Source: Rhodobacteraceae bacterium UBA2776
GTDB lineage: Bacteria; Pseudomonadota; Alphaproteobacteria; Rhodobacterales; Rhodobacteraceae
Direction of reading: 5' to 3'
DNA: 37,449 nucleotides
Assembly (NCBI GenBank): GCA_002352425.1
Contig: DEIK01000117.1
Coordinates: 1 to 37,449, forward strand
The translations under genes and the position numbers were made by a program. Positions 1 through 8,565 of the stretch are shown here, one piece after another. Position 1 is the stretch's first letter. Every line of letters starts with the position of its first letter. The notes below the pieces were generated by a model. It searched no databases, was not told where the DNA came from, and worked only from the letters and a program-made list of their open reading frames with translations.

Positions 1-75
1 TGGTAGCCCGTACGAGAATCGAACTCGTCTTTCCAGGTTGAAAACCTGGCGTCCTAACCGATAGACGAACGGGCC
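1..75 (-). tRNA. tRNA-Glu (anticodon UUC)
   Basis: Read on the minus strand this folds as a complete cloverleaf. The acceptor stem is GGCCCGT against ACGGGCT, with a G-U first pair and an encoded CCA at positions 3-1. The anticodon stem is CCAGG/CCTGG around a seven-base loop TTTTCAA, giving anticodon TTC (Glu). The T arm carries GTTCGATTC. The window begins exactly at the CCA end, so anything downstream of the tRNA is not visible. Confidence 0.97.
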
Positions 76-163
76 ACGCTGTGTGGTGAGGCGTATCTAG
101 GCAAACTGGGACGAGGGTGCAAGGGGGTAAATGCCTCTAAATCGTAATTTTTTGAACGGCCCC

Positions 164-1906
164 TTAGGCACGGGCCGCATCCTCTAGGCGCAGTTGCACG
201 CGGGCGCGTCCACCCCATGAGTTAATTTCCAGACGCCCCGCCAGATGAAACCGCGCGCCGCCATGATTGACAAGGGCTTGGCCCATGGTCCCGTCATAGA
301 CGCCAAAGGCAATCGCCTCGATGCGCGCCCCCATGCCATCACCGAATGTCAGCTTTAGATGATTGTCGCCAATGCGTTTGGTAAAGTTGATTTCCACGTC
401 GGGAAAAGCAAAGCGCGGGGCAGGGGCGCTGGCACCAAATGGCCCAGCTTGTTCCAACTGCTCAATCAGTTCAACCGTGGCAGCGCCCGGCATCAGCACA
501 CCATCGAGTTTCAGATCGGCAGGACCAGCATCGCCGGCACCTTGTTTGGCCAGCAGTTCGCTAAGGCGCGCCATTGCAGGTTCCAGTTGATCCCGTGCAA
601 CCGTAAGGCCCGCCGCCATTTTGTGGCCGCCGCCCTTGAGCAACAAGCCCTCGGCCATCAACCGCTGGATAGAGGCGCCCAGATCAACACCGGAAACCGA
701 ACGGCCCGAGCCTTTGCCCTCATCCCCGTCCAACCCGATCACGATGGCGGGTCGGTTGGTTGTTTCTTTCAAACGCGACGCGACAATGCCCACCACGCCG
801 GGATGCCAGCCCTCGCCAGCCGCCCAAACCAGCGGCGCGTCCAGCCCGCGTTCTTCGGCTTGCGCGAGCGCCACGTCCCGCACGCTGGCTTCAACTTCGC
901 GGCGCTCGGAGTTCAACTCGTCCAGCCGGTCCGCCATGGCGCGGGCCTCTTGCACGTTGGTACAGGCCAACAGGCGTGCGCCCAGATCGGCCTGACCAAT
1001 GCGCCCGCCCGCATTGATGCGTGGGCCCAGCATAAAGCCAAGGTGATAGGTCGTCGGGGCGCTGTTCATCCGCGCCACATCGCCCAAGGCCACCAACCCA
1101 ATGCGTTTGCGCATCGCCATGACCTTTAGCCCTTGGCGCACCAACGCGCGGTTGACGCCGGTCAGCGGGGCAACATCGGCCACGGTGCCAAGTGCCACAA
1201 GATCCAACATATCAACAAGGTTGGGTCCGGTTTGATCAAGGGCGCGCATCTGGCGGTTGACCTCGACCAATAATAAAAACACCACGCCAGCGGCGCAAAG
1301 TTGGGCATAATCCCCGCTTTCGTCCTGGCGATTTGGGTTCACCACGGCCACAGCATCAGGCAGGGTCTCACCACCCAAGTGATGGTCCAACACGACCACA
1401 TCCGCCCCCTTGGCGGCTGCAATCGCCTCATGGCTGACGGTGCCGCAATCCACGCAGACAATCAGCGCATGATCGCGGGCCAGCATTTCCATGGCTGGTA
1501 TATTCGGCCCATACCCCTCAGTGATCCGGTCCGGGATATACAACGTCGCATCGCGCCCCATTTGGCGTAGCCAATCCAGTAGCAAGGCGGCAGAGGTGCC
1601 ACCATCCACATCGTAATCGGCAAAGATAGCAATTTTTTCGCCGGATTGTGCGGCCTGCAAGAACCGCGCGGCGGCGGGTTGCATATCTTTAAGCGACAAT
1701 GGATCCGGCAACAGGTCTTTGATGGTCGGCGTCAAAAATGTCTCTGCGTCCGGCGGAGCAACCCCGCGGCGCACAAGGATGCGACACAGTGGCAGGGGCA
1801 GGTTGGTGTCCTGCGCCATGCCCTCGGCCAATCGGTCGTCCTCAATGCTCGGCCCCACCCAAAGTCGGTCACTTAAAGAGGCGTCTACCGATAAAAACCC
1901 ACTCAT
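164..1906 (-). CDS. recJ: Single-stranded-DNA-specific exonuclease RecJ
   Basis: RecJ degrades single-stranded DNA 5' to 3' in recombination and repair (RecF pathway, mismatch repair). The 580-residue product has the normal family length. The DHH phosphoesterase core is visible: DYDVDG at residues 97-102 (D97, D99, D101), D153 in CVDCGT, and DHH at 174-176. Further on come the RecJ motif GPRINAGGRIG near residue 295 and the DHHA1 motif GGGHKMAAG near 427; the C-terminal part is the RecJ OB-fold region. The ATG overlaps the stop of the upstream cysteine hydrolase gene by four bases (ATGA type), so it is the last gene of a hom-glpX-hydrolase-recJ operon and is probably translationally coupled. 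Function is known from the family. Confidence 0.96.
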   Translation of the reverse strand: MSGFLSVDASLSDRLWVGPSIEDDRLAEGMAQDTNLPLPLCRILVRRGVAPPDAETFLTPTIKDLLPDPLSLKDMQPAAARFLQAAQSGEKIAIFADYDVDGGTSAALLLDWLRQMGRDATLYIPDRITEGYGPNIPAMEMLARDHALIVCVDCGTVSHEAIAAAKGADVVVLDHHLGGETLPDAVAVVNPNRQDESGDYAQLCAAGVVFLLLVEVNRQMRALDQTGPNLVDMLDLVALGTVADVAPLTGVNRALVRQGLKVMAMRKRIGLVALGDVARMNSAPTTYHLGFMLGPRINAGGRIGQADLGARLLACTNVQEARAMADRLDELNSERREVEASVRDVALAQAEERGLDAPLVWAAGEGWHPGVVGIVASRLKETTNRPAIVIGLDGDEGKGSGRSVSGVDLGASIQRLMAEGLLLKGGGHKMAAGLTVARDQLEPAMARLSELLAKQGAGDAGPADLKLDGVLMPGAATVELIEQLEQAGPFGASAPAPRFAFPDVEINFTKRIGDNHLKLTFGDGMGARIEAIAFGVYDGTMGQALVNHGGARFHLAGRLEINSWGGRARVQLRLEDAARA

Positions 1907-2463
1907 GTGGTGGCCTCAATGATGCTGTCCGTTGTTTTAGCCATGGCAAATTCACCGTGCAGATGCGCAACGGCACTGTCGTGAATTTGCGCAGCACTCA
2001 AGGAGTCGCCACCGCGCCATGACATATCGGCGTTTTGTTCAAAGGCCGCGCAGGCGTCATGGGCCAGCGTAACGTCAAAGCCCAGATTGGCCGCCATCCG
2101 CGTGGTGGTTGAAACGCAATGCGGCGTTGTCAGCCCACAGATCACCAAATCACCGATACCAGCTGCACGCAAACGGGCCTCAAGGTCGGTGCCAATGAAA
2201 GCTGAATTAACAGTTTTCCCGATCACGGGTTCATCCGCATTGGGTTGGACTTCGGGCTTGAAATCGGTCCCCGTTTGTCCCGCTTCAAGCGGGCTGCCCG
2301 CCGTGGTGCTGAGGTGGCGGATGTGAAAAACCTGATCACCACGCGCCCGCCAGTGTTGCAACAGGCGGGCGGCGTTTGTTTCGGCATCGGGATTGTTGCG
2401 CGCGCCCCAGAATGAGCTGTCAAAGCCCTTCTGGATGTCGATCAGGATCAGCGCGCACTCCAT
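1903..2463 (-). CDS. Isochorismatase-family cysteine hydrolase
   Basis: This 186-residue protein has the isochorismatase-like (cysteine hydrolase) fold. It opens with the ALILIDIQKGF strand that carries the catalytic Asp (D9). A conserved Lys follows at K83 in VIGKTVNSAF, and the nucleophilic Cys is C116 in GLTTPHCVSTT, preceded by the usual T-T bend. The D-K-C triad is therefore complete and hydrolase activity on an amide, imide or related substrate is likely. The substrate cannot be read from sequence; nicotinamidase, ureidoacrylate hydrolase and others share this fold. The start codon directly abuts the glpX stop, and the stop overlaps the recJ start by four bases, so it is an internal gene of the hom-glpX-recJ operon. 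Confidence 0.9.
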   Translation of the reverse strand: MECALILIDIQKGFDSSFWGARNNPDAETNAARLLQHWRARGDQVFHIRHLSTTAGSPLEAGQTGTDFKPEVQPNADEPVIGKTVNSAFIGTDLEARLRAAGIGDLVICGLTTPHCVSTTTRMAANLGFDVTLAHDACAAFEQNADMSWRGGDSLSAAQIHDSAVAHLHGEFAMAKTTDSIIEATT

Positions 2464-3429
2464 TTAGCTGGTTTTGATGCGGTAGGACATGCGCCGAACC
2501 GAACCCGTTTTGGAGCGCATCAAAATGGTTTCTGTGGTCAAATACCCGGGTTCACGTTTGATACCATGTACGATGGATCCATCCGTCACACCCGTTGCCG
2601 CAAAGATCACGTCCTCGGTGACCAGTTCGTCACGTGAGTAAATCCGGTCCAGATCGGTGATGCCAGCTTTGGCAGCACGGCCACGTTCATCATCATTGCG
2701 GAACATCAAACGGCCATACATTTGCCCGCCCATGCATTTTAGCGCCGCTGCCGCCAGCACGCCTTCGGGCGCGCCACCTGAACCCATGTAGATGTCGATG
2801 CCTGTGGTCTCAGACTCGGCACAGTGCATGACGCCCGCAACGTCGCCATCGGTGATCAAACGGATCGCCGCACCGGTTGTGCGCAACTCTTCGATCATGT
2901 CCTCATGGCGTGGGCGCTCCAGCACACAAACGGTGATGTCACTCATGGCGCAGCCTTTGGCGTCGGCCAGCGCTTTGATGCGCTCGGACGGGGACATATC
3001 CAAGGTCACAACGTCGGTCGCAAAGCCCGGCCCAATCGCCAGTTTGTCCATGTAGACGTCAGGCGCATGCAGCATCGAGCCGCGTGGCCCCATCGCGATC
3101 ACCGTCAGCGCGTTTGGCATGTCCTTGGCGGTCAGGGTGGTGCCCTCAAGCGGGTCCAGCGCGATGTCAACGCCGGGGCCTTTGCCGGTGCCGACCTCTT
3201 CGCCGATATACAGCATCGGGGCCTCGTCCCGTTCGCCTTCGCCGATGACAATCACACCGTTGATGTCGATCATATTCAACTGGGTGCGCATGGCGTCAAC
3301 AGCGGCCTGATCGGCAGCTTTTTCGTCGCCACGCCCCACCAGTTTGGCCGAGGCCAAGGCAGCGGCTTCGGAAACGCGGGCCAAGCCCAACGATAGCATA
3401 CGGTCGGAAAATTCGGATTCTTTGCTCAT
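2464..3429 (-). CDS. glpX: Class II fructose-1,6-bisphosphatase
   Basis: GlpX removes the 1-phosphate from fructose-1,6-bisphosphate in gluconeogenesis; some homologues also act on sedoheptulose-1,7-bisphosphate. The 321-residue product has the metal- and substrate-binding motifs of the class: GEGERDEAP at about 63-71 and DPLEGTT at 92-98. The later stretch IYMGSGGAPEGVLAAAALK is characteristic of GlpX. It starts 18 bp after the hom stop, with AGGAC just upstream, and ends where the hydrolase gene begins, so it is the second gene of a four-gene operon. Order hom-glpX-recJ is recalled as common in Rhodobacteraceae. Confidence 0.96.
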   Translation of the reverse strand: MSKESEFSDRMLSLGLARVSEAAALASAKLVGRGDEKAADQAAVDAMRTQLNMIDINGVIVIGEGERDEAPMLYIGEEVGTGKGPGVDIALDPLEGTTLTAKDMPNALTVIAMGPRGSMLHAPDVYMDKLAIGPGFATDVVTLDMSPSERIKALADAKGCAMSDITVCVLERPRHEDMIEELRTTGAAIRLITDGDVAGVMHCAESETTGIDIYMGSGGAPEGVLAAAALKCMGGQMYGRLMFRNDDERGRAAKAGITDLDRIYSRDELVTEDVIFAATGVTDGSIVHGIKREPGYLTTETILMRSKTGSVRRMSYRIKTS

Positions 3430-3447
3430 TTTGAGATGTCCTATTGA

Positions 3448-4734
3448 TTAAACAGTTTCAATTCTGATGGCGACGGGTGGCGAAGCAACAACACCGGTTG
3501 CCTCAAATCCCGCAATCGCGTCGTCCAAAGCGGCGCGGGTTGTTTTGTGGGTGACAATCAGCACGGGGGCTGAAGTGTCCTCGTGGCTGTATTGGCGCAT
3601 GCGGTCGACCGACACACCAGATTCGCCAAGCACCGTGGCGATTTTGGCCAAGGCACCGGGTTTGTCGTGCAACGTCATGCGCAGATAATAAGGGGCAGGG
3701 GCGGCAGATTTGGCCGCCTTGGCCGCCTCAAGCATGTCGGCGGGTTGACCAAAGGTCGACACCCGAATGCCGCGCGCAATGTCCAACACATCGGACATGA
3801 CAGCCGAGGCGGTTGGCCCTTCGCCCGCCCCCGCACCACGCAATACGATTTGACCGACGTGGTCGCCCTCAAGCACCACCATATTGGTGCCGCCCTCAAG
3901 TTGGCCAAGCGGGCTGATGGCCGGAACCAGACACGGCGACATGCGTTGTTCCAACCCGCGCCCCGTCAACTGGGCCACGCCCAACAGTTTGATTTTGTAG
4001 CCCATATCAGCGGCTTGTTCGATGTCGTCAATGGTGATGCGCTCAATGCCTTCCAGTTCGACATCGTCAAAGGCCACCTTGGTGCCAAAGGCGATTGAGG
4101 CCAGCAAAGCCAGCTTGTGCCCGGCGTCAATGCCACCCACGTCGAGCGTCGGATCGGCCTCAAGATAGCCCAGTTGATTGGCTTCCTCGAACACCTCGGC
4201 GTAGGGCAGGCCGGCGCTTTCCATCCGTGTCAGGATGTAATTACAGGTGCCGTTCATCACGCCCATGACGCGCTCGATCTGGTTGCCAGCCAAACCCTCG
4301 GTCAGTGCTTTGACCACAGGAATGCCACCGGCAACAGCCGCTTCAAGGCGGATTACGCGGCCAGCGGCCTCGGCAGATAGGGCCAGTTCCTGACCATGCA
4401 AGGCCAACATCGCCTTGTTGGCGGTGACAACGTCTTTGCCCGCGGCGATCGCGGCCTCGGTCGCAGCCTTGGCGGGGCCATCTGCGCCGCCCATCAATTC
4501 CACGAACACATCAACGTCGTCGCGTTGTGCCAGTTTGACGGGGTCATCTTCCCAAGCGAAATCCGATAGGTTGACGCCGCGGTCTTTGTCGCGTGAACGG
4601 GCCGAAACTGCCGTGATCACCACCGGGCGTCCGGTGCGGGCGGTCAGCAAATTGGCCTTTTGGCGCACGATTTTGACAACGCCCGCCCCAACGGTCCCCA
4701 GACCAGCAATTCCAAGGCGTAACGGTTCAGTCAT
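3448..4734 (-). CDS. hom: Homoserine dehydrogenase
   Basis: This enzyme reduces aspartate semialdehyde to homoserine with NAD(P)H, on the route to threonine and methionine. The 428-residue protein has an N-terminal Rossmann motif GIAGLGTVGAG (8-18), the conserved Lys K107 in VTANKAML, and the signature MNGTCNYILT at 160-169. The substrate-binding and catalytic segment DVGGIDAGHKL lies at 198-208 and contains the proton-relay Lys K207. From about residue 348 there is a C-terminal ACT domain (YYLRMTLHDKPGALAKIA), which usually senses threonine. It is the first gene of the operon with glpX, the cysteine hydrolase and recJ, so its promoter should lie in 4735-4805. Confidence 0.97.
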   Translation of the reverse strand: MTEPLRLGIAGLGTVGAGVVKIVRQKANLLTARTGRPVVITAVSARSRDKDRGVNLSDFAWEDDPVKLAQRDDVDVFVELMGGADGPAKAATEAAIAAGKDVVTANKAMLALHGQELALSAEAAGRVIRLEAAVAGGIPVVKALTEGLAGNQIERVMGVMNGTCNYILTRMESAGLPYAEVFEEANQLGYLEADPTLDVGGIDAGHKLALLASIAFGTKVAFDDVELEGIERITIDDIEQAADMGYKIKLLGVAQLTGRGLEQRMSPCLVPAISPLGQLEGGTNMVVLEGDHVGQIVLRGAGAGEGPTASAVMSDVLDIARGIRVSTFGQPADMLEAAKAAKSAAPAPYYLRMTLHDKPGALAKIATVLGESGVSVDRMRQYSHEDTSAPVLIVTHKTTRAALDDAIAGFEATGVVASPPVAIRIETV

Positions 4735-4811
4735 TTTGCGCTCTCCGAGTGTTAAACAGGTTGCGGTTTCTCTATCGCCAATTTAACGGCGGCGCAACGC
4801 AGCAGGTGCTG

Positions 4812-5108
4812 TTATCTGTGGCGGGCGATAGCGGCGCGCATGCGGGCGCGGGTTGCCCCGTCAATGACGGGCCCACGCAGACGCGCAGCGCGCCCTTTCA
4901 AACCGCTGACGCGCCCTTGCAAGGTCGCGACGGTTTCTTCGGTGATTTGCACTTCTTTTGCACCCGCAATCAATTGATCCATTGGCACCAGACTTGGATA
5001 TCCGGCTTGGCGTGCGGCGGGTGTAACGGCGGCGTCCAACTCGGGGAAATCACTGCATCCGACCAATATTGTGGCGATGATGGCAAGGGCAGTCGCGCGG
5101 AGGTGCAT
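4812..5108 (-). CDS. Small putative lipoprotein
   Basis: No family is recognised. The product is about 98 residues when started at the ATG at 5106-5108; a TTG three bases further out is the alternative. A hydrophobic N-terminus ends in the lipobox L-V-G-C with C18 as the lipidation site, followed by S-D, which suggests a membrane-anchored periplasmic lipoprotein. The mature part is short and Ala/Arg rich, with a predicted helical middle (QITEETVATLQGRVSGLKGR). It lies upstream of hom on the same strand with about 77 bp between, and is divergent from the TetR gene. The lipobox and position support a real gene; the function is unknown. Confidence 0.65.
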   Translation of the reverse strand: MHLRATALAIIATILVGCSDFPELDAAVTPAARQAGYPSLVPMDQLIAGAKEVQITEETVATLQGRVSGLKGRAARLRGPVIDGATRARMRAAIARHR

Positions 5109-5209
5109 CAAAAGGGATTCCCGTCGTGGTTTTCGCGATAATAGGGCGGGTTGGGCGCGTTTTACAAGCAGGGCTTTGAATTGAACGATTGGTCAGTTAA
5201 ACCCTACCC

Positions 5210-5797
5210 ATGGCACGTAAAACAGGTTCACATTCCCAGATCACCGGCCCCAAGGTGCGCGCAGCGGCATCAAAACTGTTTGCCCGTCATGGGTTTGCCG
5301 CCGTTTCCATGCGCCAAATCGCGGGCGAAGTAGGTGTGCAGGCCGGCGCGTTGTACCTATATACACCTGACAAACAAACCCTGTTGTTTGACCTGATGCG
5401 TGAACATATGGATGAATTGCTGGCCGCGTGGGATCAGCAGGACAAGGGCGTTGATCCTTTGTCGCAACTTGAGGCTTTTGTACGGTTTCATATCGGTTTC
5501 CATCTGGATCGCCCTGACGAGGTGTTCATCGCCTATATGGAGTTGCGCAATTTGGCGCAGGATAACTTCATCGTCATCGAGTCGCTGCGCAAGCGCTATG
5601 AAGACGTGCTGGAGCGGATTTTGCATCAGGGCCAGCAAGCGGGTGTTTTCACTGTGCCGGATACCAAGTTGGCGATGATGGCGCTGATTGCGATGCTGAC
5701 GGGGGTGAACACCTGGTATCGCGAGGGCGGCCGCCTGTCCCGTGACAAGATCGAGGAAATTTATTGGGATATGACCCGCAAAGCGGTTGCAGGCTGA
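5210..5797 (+). CDS. TetR/AcrR-family transcriptional regulator
   Basis: This 195-residue protein has the TetR N-terminal DNA-binding domain: KVRAAASKLFARHGF (15-29), then the helix-turn-helix SMRQIAGEVGVQAGALYLY (33-51). The C-terminal region is all-helical and would bind a ligand and dimerise. It is transcribed away from the lipoprotein gene. It lies 77 bp upstream of an oxidoreductase of the 3-hydroxyisobutyrate dehydrogenase family on the same strand, which may be its target or simply its partner. The upstream AT-rich stretch at about 5170-5205 is the likely promoter; I saw no convincing palindromic operator there. The ligand cannot be inferred. Confidence 0.93.
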   Translation: MARKTGSHSQITGPKVRAAASKLFARHGFAAVSMRQIAGEVGVQAGALYLYTPDKQTLLFDLMREHMDELLAAWDQQDKGVDPLSQLEAFVRFHIGFHLDRPDEVFIAYMELRNLAQDNFIVIESLRKRYEDVLERILHQGQQAGVFTVPDTKLAMMALIAMLTGVNTWYREGGRLSRDKIEEIYWDMTRKAVAG

Positions 5798-5874
5798 CGC
5801 CCATTTTGTCGCAACCAGAGGCGACGTGTCGGGTTCGATCTGCCAAATCTTGTTGAAACCAACAGGAGGCAGTA

Positions 5875-6831
5875 ATGAAAATCGGATTTATCGGACTTGG
5901 AAACGTCGGCGGCAAGCTGGCAGGGAGCCTATTGCGCAATGGCATAAATTTGTCTGTGCATGATCTGGACGCTGCACTGGTGGCGGCCTTTGTGGCGGAT
6001 GGGGCGACCAATGGTGAAAGCCCTGCCAACATGATGCAAGACTGTGACGCCGTGATCACCTGTCTGCCCAGCCCTGCGGCCTCGGCGCTGGTGATGGACG
6101 AGATGCTGGATCAGGTGCGCGCGGGTAAAATCTGGATGGAAATGTCGACCACGGACGAGGTCGAAGTCAAGCGTCTGGGGGCTTTGGTGTTGGCCAAGGG
6201 TGGTGCTGCGGTGGATTGTCCCGTGTCGGGGGGCTGTCATCGCGCCGCCACCGGCAATATCGCGATCCTTGCGGGATGCGAGCGCGCCACATTCGAGCGG
6301 ATTTTGCCGCTGCTGACCAAATTGGGCAGGCGGGTACTACACACAGGGCCGCTTGGCTCGGCCTCGGTGTTAAAGGTGCTGACCAACTATCTGGCCACCG
6401 CGAACCTTGTGTCGGTTTGCGAGGCGCTGACGGTGGCCAAGGGCGCTGGCATGGATTTGAACACGGCCTATGAGGCGATCCGGATCTCGTCCGGCAATAG
6501 TTTTGTGCATGAAACCGAAAGTCAGGTCATCCTGAATGGCTCACGAGATATATCGTTCACGATGGATTTGGTGCTCAAAGATATCGGCCTGTTTCAACAG
6601 GTTGCCGATCGGGTCAATGTGACGCTGCAGGTTAGTCCGCTGTTGATCGAGATTTTCAAAGACGGAATTGAGCAATTCGGCACGCGCGAGTTGTCGCCAA
6701 ACATTATCAAACGGTTGGAACGGGCCACAGGGTTGGATGTGACAGCACCTGGGTTTCCGGCGGAAATGACGGATGACGAGCCCGAAGCCGAGGGTTATGA
6801 AATCACAGCCTCTCGATCTTCCTCACAATAG
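5875..6831 (+). CDS. NAD(P)-dependent oxidoreductase, 3-hydroxyisobutyrate dehydrogenase family
   Basis: The 318-residue product belongs to the beta-hydroxyacid dehydrogenase family, which oxidises short 3-hydroxy acids such as 3-hydroxyisobutyrate, tartronate semialdehyde or 2-hydroxymethylglutarate. The N-terminal Rossmann motif is GFIGLGNVGGKLA (4-16). The substrate-binding motif CPVSGGCHRAATG is near 118-130, and the conserved catalytic Lys lies in SVLKVLTNYL (near 170). A good ribosome site (AGGAGG) sits eight bases before the ATG. Family is certain; the substrate is not, and valine degradation is only one option since no other valine-pathway gene is nearby. The preceding TetR gene may control it. 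Confidence 0.9.
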   Translation: MKIGFIGLGNVGGKLAGSLLRNGINLSVHDLDAALVAAFVADGATNGESPANMMQDCDAVITCLPSPAASALVMDEMLDQVRAGKIWMEMSTTDEVEVKRLGALVLAKGGAAVDCPVSGGCHRAATGNIAILAGCERATFERILPLLTKLGRRVLHTGPLGSASVLKVLTNYLATANLVSVCEALTVAKGAGMDLNTAYEAIRISSGNSFVHETESQVILNGSRDISFTMDLVLKDIGLFQQVADRVNVTLQVSPLLIEIFKDGIEQFGTRELSPNIIKRLERATGLDVTAPGFPAEMTDDEPEAEGYEITASRSSSQ

Positions 6832-6877
6832 CGGCTATGTCGGGCGAAACGCCCAAAAACCCGAACAGGAACCCAAC

Positions 6878-7363
6878 ATGTCCGAGACCGAAATCATTGC
6901 AACTGTCATGCCCTCGACCATTCGCCGATATGCAGGATTGCTGATCTTGGCGATCTTGGGTGGCTTGCTTGTCTATGTGGCGCTGGCAACGCCGCCGGCC
7001 TCGCTGCTTTGGCGGGCGCTTTTGCTGGGGCTGGGGGCTGTGGTGCTGTGGCTGGCAGAAAACATGCGCCGCGCTACCAAATCGGGCGTGGTGCTAACGC
7101 AGGATGCCTTGCAAACCACCGATGGTCAGGTGCTGGTGCGGGTTGAGGATATGCTGGGGGTTGTGCGCGGGTCGTTCTCGCTGAAACCTTCTAACGGGTT
7201 TTCGGTGCTGACCAAGACCCGCCAAACACGCGGCTGGGCACCAGGACTTTGGTGGCGGTTTGGCAAACGGGTCGGGGTTGGCGGTGTCACGGCGGCCTCG
7301 CAGGCCAAATTCATGTCCGAAGTTTTGGCCGCGATGCTGGCCGAGCGCGGCATTGGTCGATAA
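6878..7363 (+). CDS. Small membrane protein, function unknown
   Basis: The reading frame is open from 6773 but the ATG at 6878 is the better start. It follows an AGGA ribosome site by a normal distance, clears the end of the upstream oxidoreductase gene, and gives a 161-residue product. Two hydrophobic segments are clear, YAGLLILAILGGLLVYVALA (about 12-31) and a second around residues 37-53 ending in VVLWLAENM. The soluble C-terminal part has a PH-like or photosystem-assembly-like pattern of beta strands (GVVLTQDALQTTDGQVLV), but I cannot name the family firmly. It is probably cotranscribed with the oxidoreductase 46 bp upstream. Confidence 0.75.
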   Translation: MSETEIIATVMPSTIRRYAGLLILAILGGLLVYVALATPPASLLWRALLLGLGAVVLWLAENMRRATKSGVVLTQDALQTTDGQVLVRVEDMLGVVRGSFSLKPSNGFSVLTKTRQTRGWAPGLWWRFGKRVGVGGVTAASQAKFMSEVLAAMLAERGIGR

Positions 7364-7390
7364 GAGCGCTAAAAGGCCACAGAAATACAA

Positions 7391-7416
7391 AAGGCGCCGG
7401 AAAAAACCGACGCCTT
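7391..7416. terminator. Probable bidirectional terminator
   Basis: The arms AAGGCG (7391-7396) and CGCCTT (7411-7416) form a stem, with an inner CGG/CCG pairing around a run of six A. It sits between convergent genes: the membrane protein ending at 7363 and the Tad operon ending at 7439. On the minus strand the stem is followed by TTTTG, fitting termination of the Tad operon; on the plus strand the trailing T run is weaker. Confidence 0.6.
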
Positions 7417-7438
7417 GTTGCTTGTTTCAAAACCCAGC

Positions 7439-8020
7439 TTAGTGAGAGTTGCTCCACTGTGGCGGCGGAAAGCGTGGCCGCGTGGCAATGAAGTTCCCCA
7501 GATCATAGGGCTCAAAACCGATTTGAGCGAAGGGCTCATAGGTCATGTGCGATTCTACGAGGATCAGACTGTCCCCATGGCCCATAATAGGGATGAGCTT
7601 TTCGACATTTGTCAGCGTGGCATCAGTCAGGGGCTGCTTCCCATGCGTGCCGTGGGACCATTTCAAAATATGGTTTCCGTCTGTGTCGTCCAGCGGATCT
7701 TCGGTATCAAACTGAACCAACGTTACACGAACCCAGGTCGGGTTCGGGCTGGCGGCCAGAAAATCGTAAACCGTGTTTAATCCATTGATATAGTTGGGGC
7801 CAACAAACGGGTTTTCACGCGAAATCATATCGCTGATCGTATAGGCGGCCTTCAGATTGGTGCTGCGCGCCCGAAAAGCGTCAAAGAATACGGAAATCGC
7901 CACCATCGACCAGACCAGCATCGGCAAGACAATGATTGCCTCGGTTGTGGCTGTGCCGCGCTCGTCACGGGCGAATGCGCGCAATCTATCAGTTATAAAT
8001 AACATGCTGTACCTCATCAT
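7439..8020 (-). CDS. TadE/TadF-like pilus assembly protein (pseudopilin)
   Basis: This 193-residue protein has the TadE-like N-terminus: a short basic cytoplasmic stretch, then ERGTATTEAIIVLPMLVW leading into a single transmembrane helix, with the conserved Glu of TadE-type pseudopilins. The rest would be periplasmic and is acidic, with a low-complexity end rich in Pro, His and Gln. It is last in a three-gene operon and its ATG overlaps the stop of the preceding TadE-like gene by four bases. In the family, TadE and TadF are minor pseudopilins of Flp (type IVb) pilus or Tad secretion machines. The rest of the tad locus is not in this window. Confidence 0.8.
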   Translation of the reverse strand: MMRYSMLFITDRLRAFARDERGTATTEAIIVLPMLVWSMVAISVFFDAFRARSTNLKAAYTISDMISRENPFVGPNYINGLNTVYDFLAASPNPTWVRVTLVQFDTEDPLDDTDGNHILKWSHGTHGKQPLTDATLTNVEKLIPIMGHGDSLILVESHMTYEPFAQIGFEPYDLGNFIATRPRFPPPQWSNSH

Positions 8021-8565
8021 GTGGGTTCGTTCACGAAGGCCGAGCTGGTGACAAGCGCATAGCCACCCAACGCGTCTTTAGACATATGAACGCCCAGTTT
8101 TGTAGAAGGGAAAATCGGCTCGAAAACAGCACAAACGCGGATCAGAACCATTTCATGCGAGGTGCCCGGGTTCAGATCAACCACCGGGTTGATGCTGCCG
8201 TTGTTACGGTCCTTGCAGGTCGTATCCTCGGAAAGCGGTGTCCAAGACACGGTGCTTACAGGGCGCAGTTCGATCAGCAGACTGTCCGAACATGCCGGCA
8301 CAACTGATGAGCGATCGCAAATCAAATCGCGCAGATCGTCCTGTGTCGGGGCGATCAGATTGCCCAACCGCAGATCCCGAACCGTCCGGTCCACTGCGTG
8401 CTCTAGCATCACCTGACGGATGGTCAGGATCCCGATCTCGACGGTCGACAACAGCAACGTCACCAAGAGCGGAAAGAACAGCGCAAACTCGATTGTTGCA
8501 TTGCCTTCGTCACGTTTGAAACGGGCCAGCGCACGGTTGAGCAAAGAGGGAACTGTGTTGATCAT
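8017..8565 (-). CDS. TadE-like pilus assembly protein (pseudopilin)
   Basis: The 182-residue product begins with a basic segment (NRALARFKRDEGN), then the TadE signature ATIEFALFFPLLVTLLLS, which forms the single membrane helix with the usual Glu. After it comes a long amphipathic stretch (IRQVMLEHAVDRTVRDLRLG) as in TadE proteins, then a periplasmic domain with four cysteines (in LICD, VPAC, TTC and RVC) that could form disulfides. Four-base overlaps join it to the genes on both sides. It is the middle gene of a TadG-TadE-TadE operon; the exact role is inferred from the family. Confidence 0.83.
   Translation of the reverse strand: MINTVPSLLNRALARFKRDEGNATIEFALFFPLLVTLLLSTVEIGILTIRQVMLEHAVDRTVRDLRLGNLIAPTQDDLRDLICDRSSVVPACSDSLLIELRPVSTVSWTPLSEDTTCKDRNNGSINPVVDLNPGTSHEMVLIRVCAVFEPIFPSTKLGVHMSKDALGGYALVTSSAFVNEPT

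Noticed and set aside
2824..3396. Long plus-strand open frame (190 codons) opposite glpX
   Set aside because: It is the antisense shadow of a well-conserved gene, caused by high GC; it has no recognisable domain and no ribosome site.
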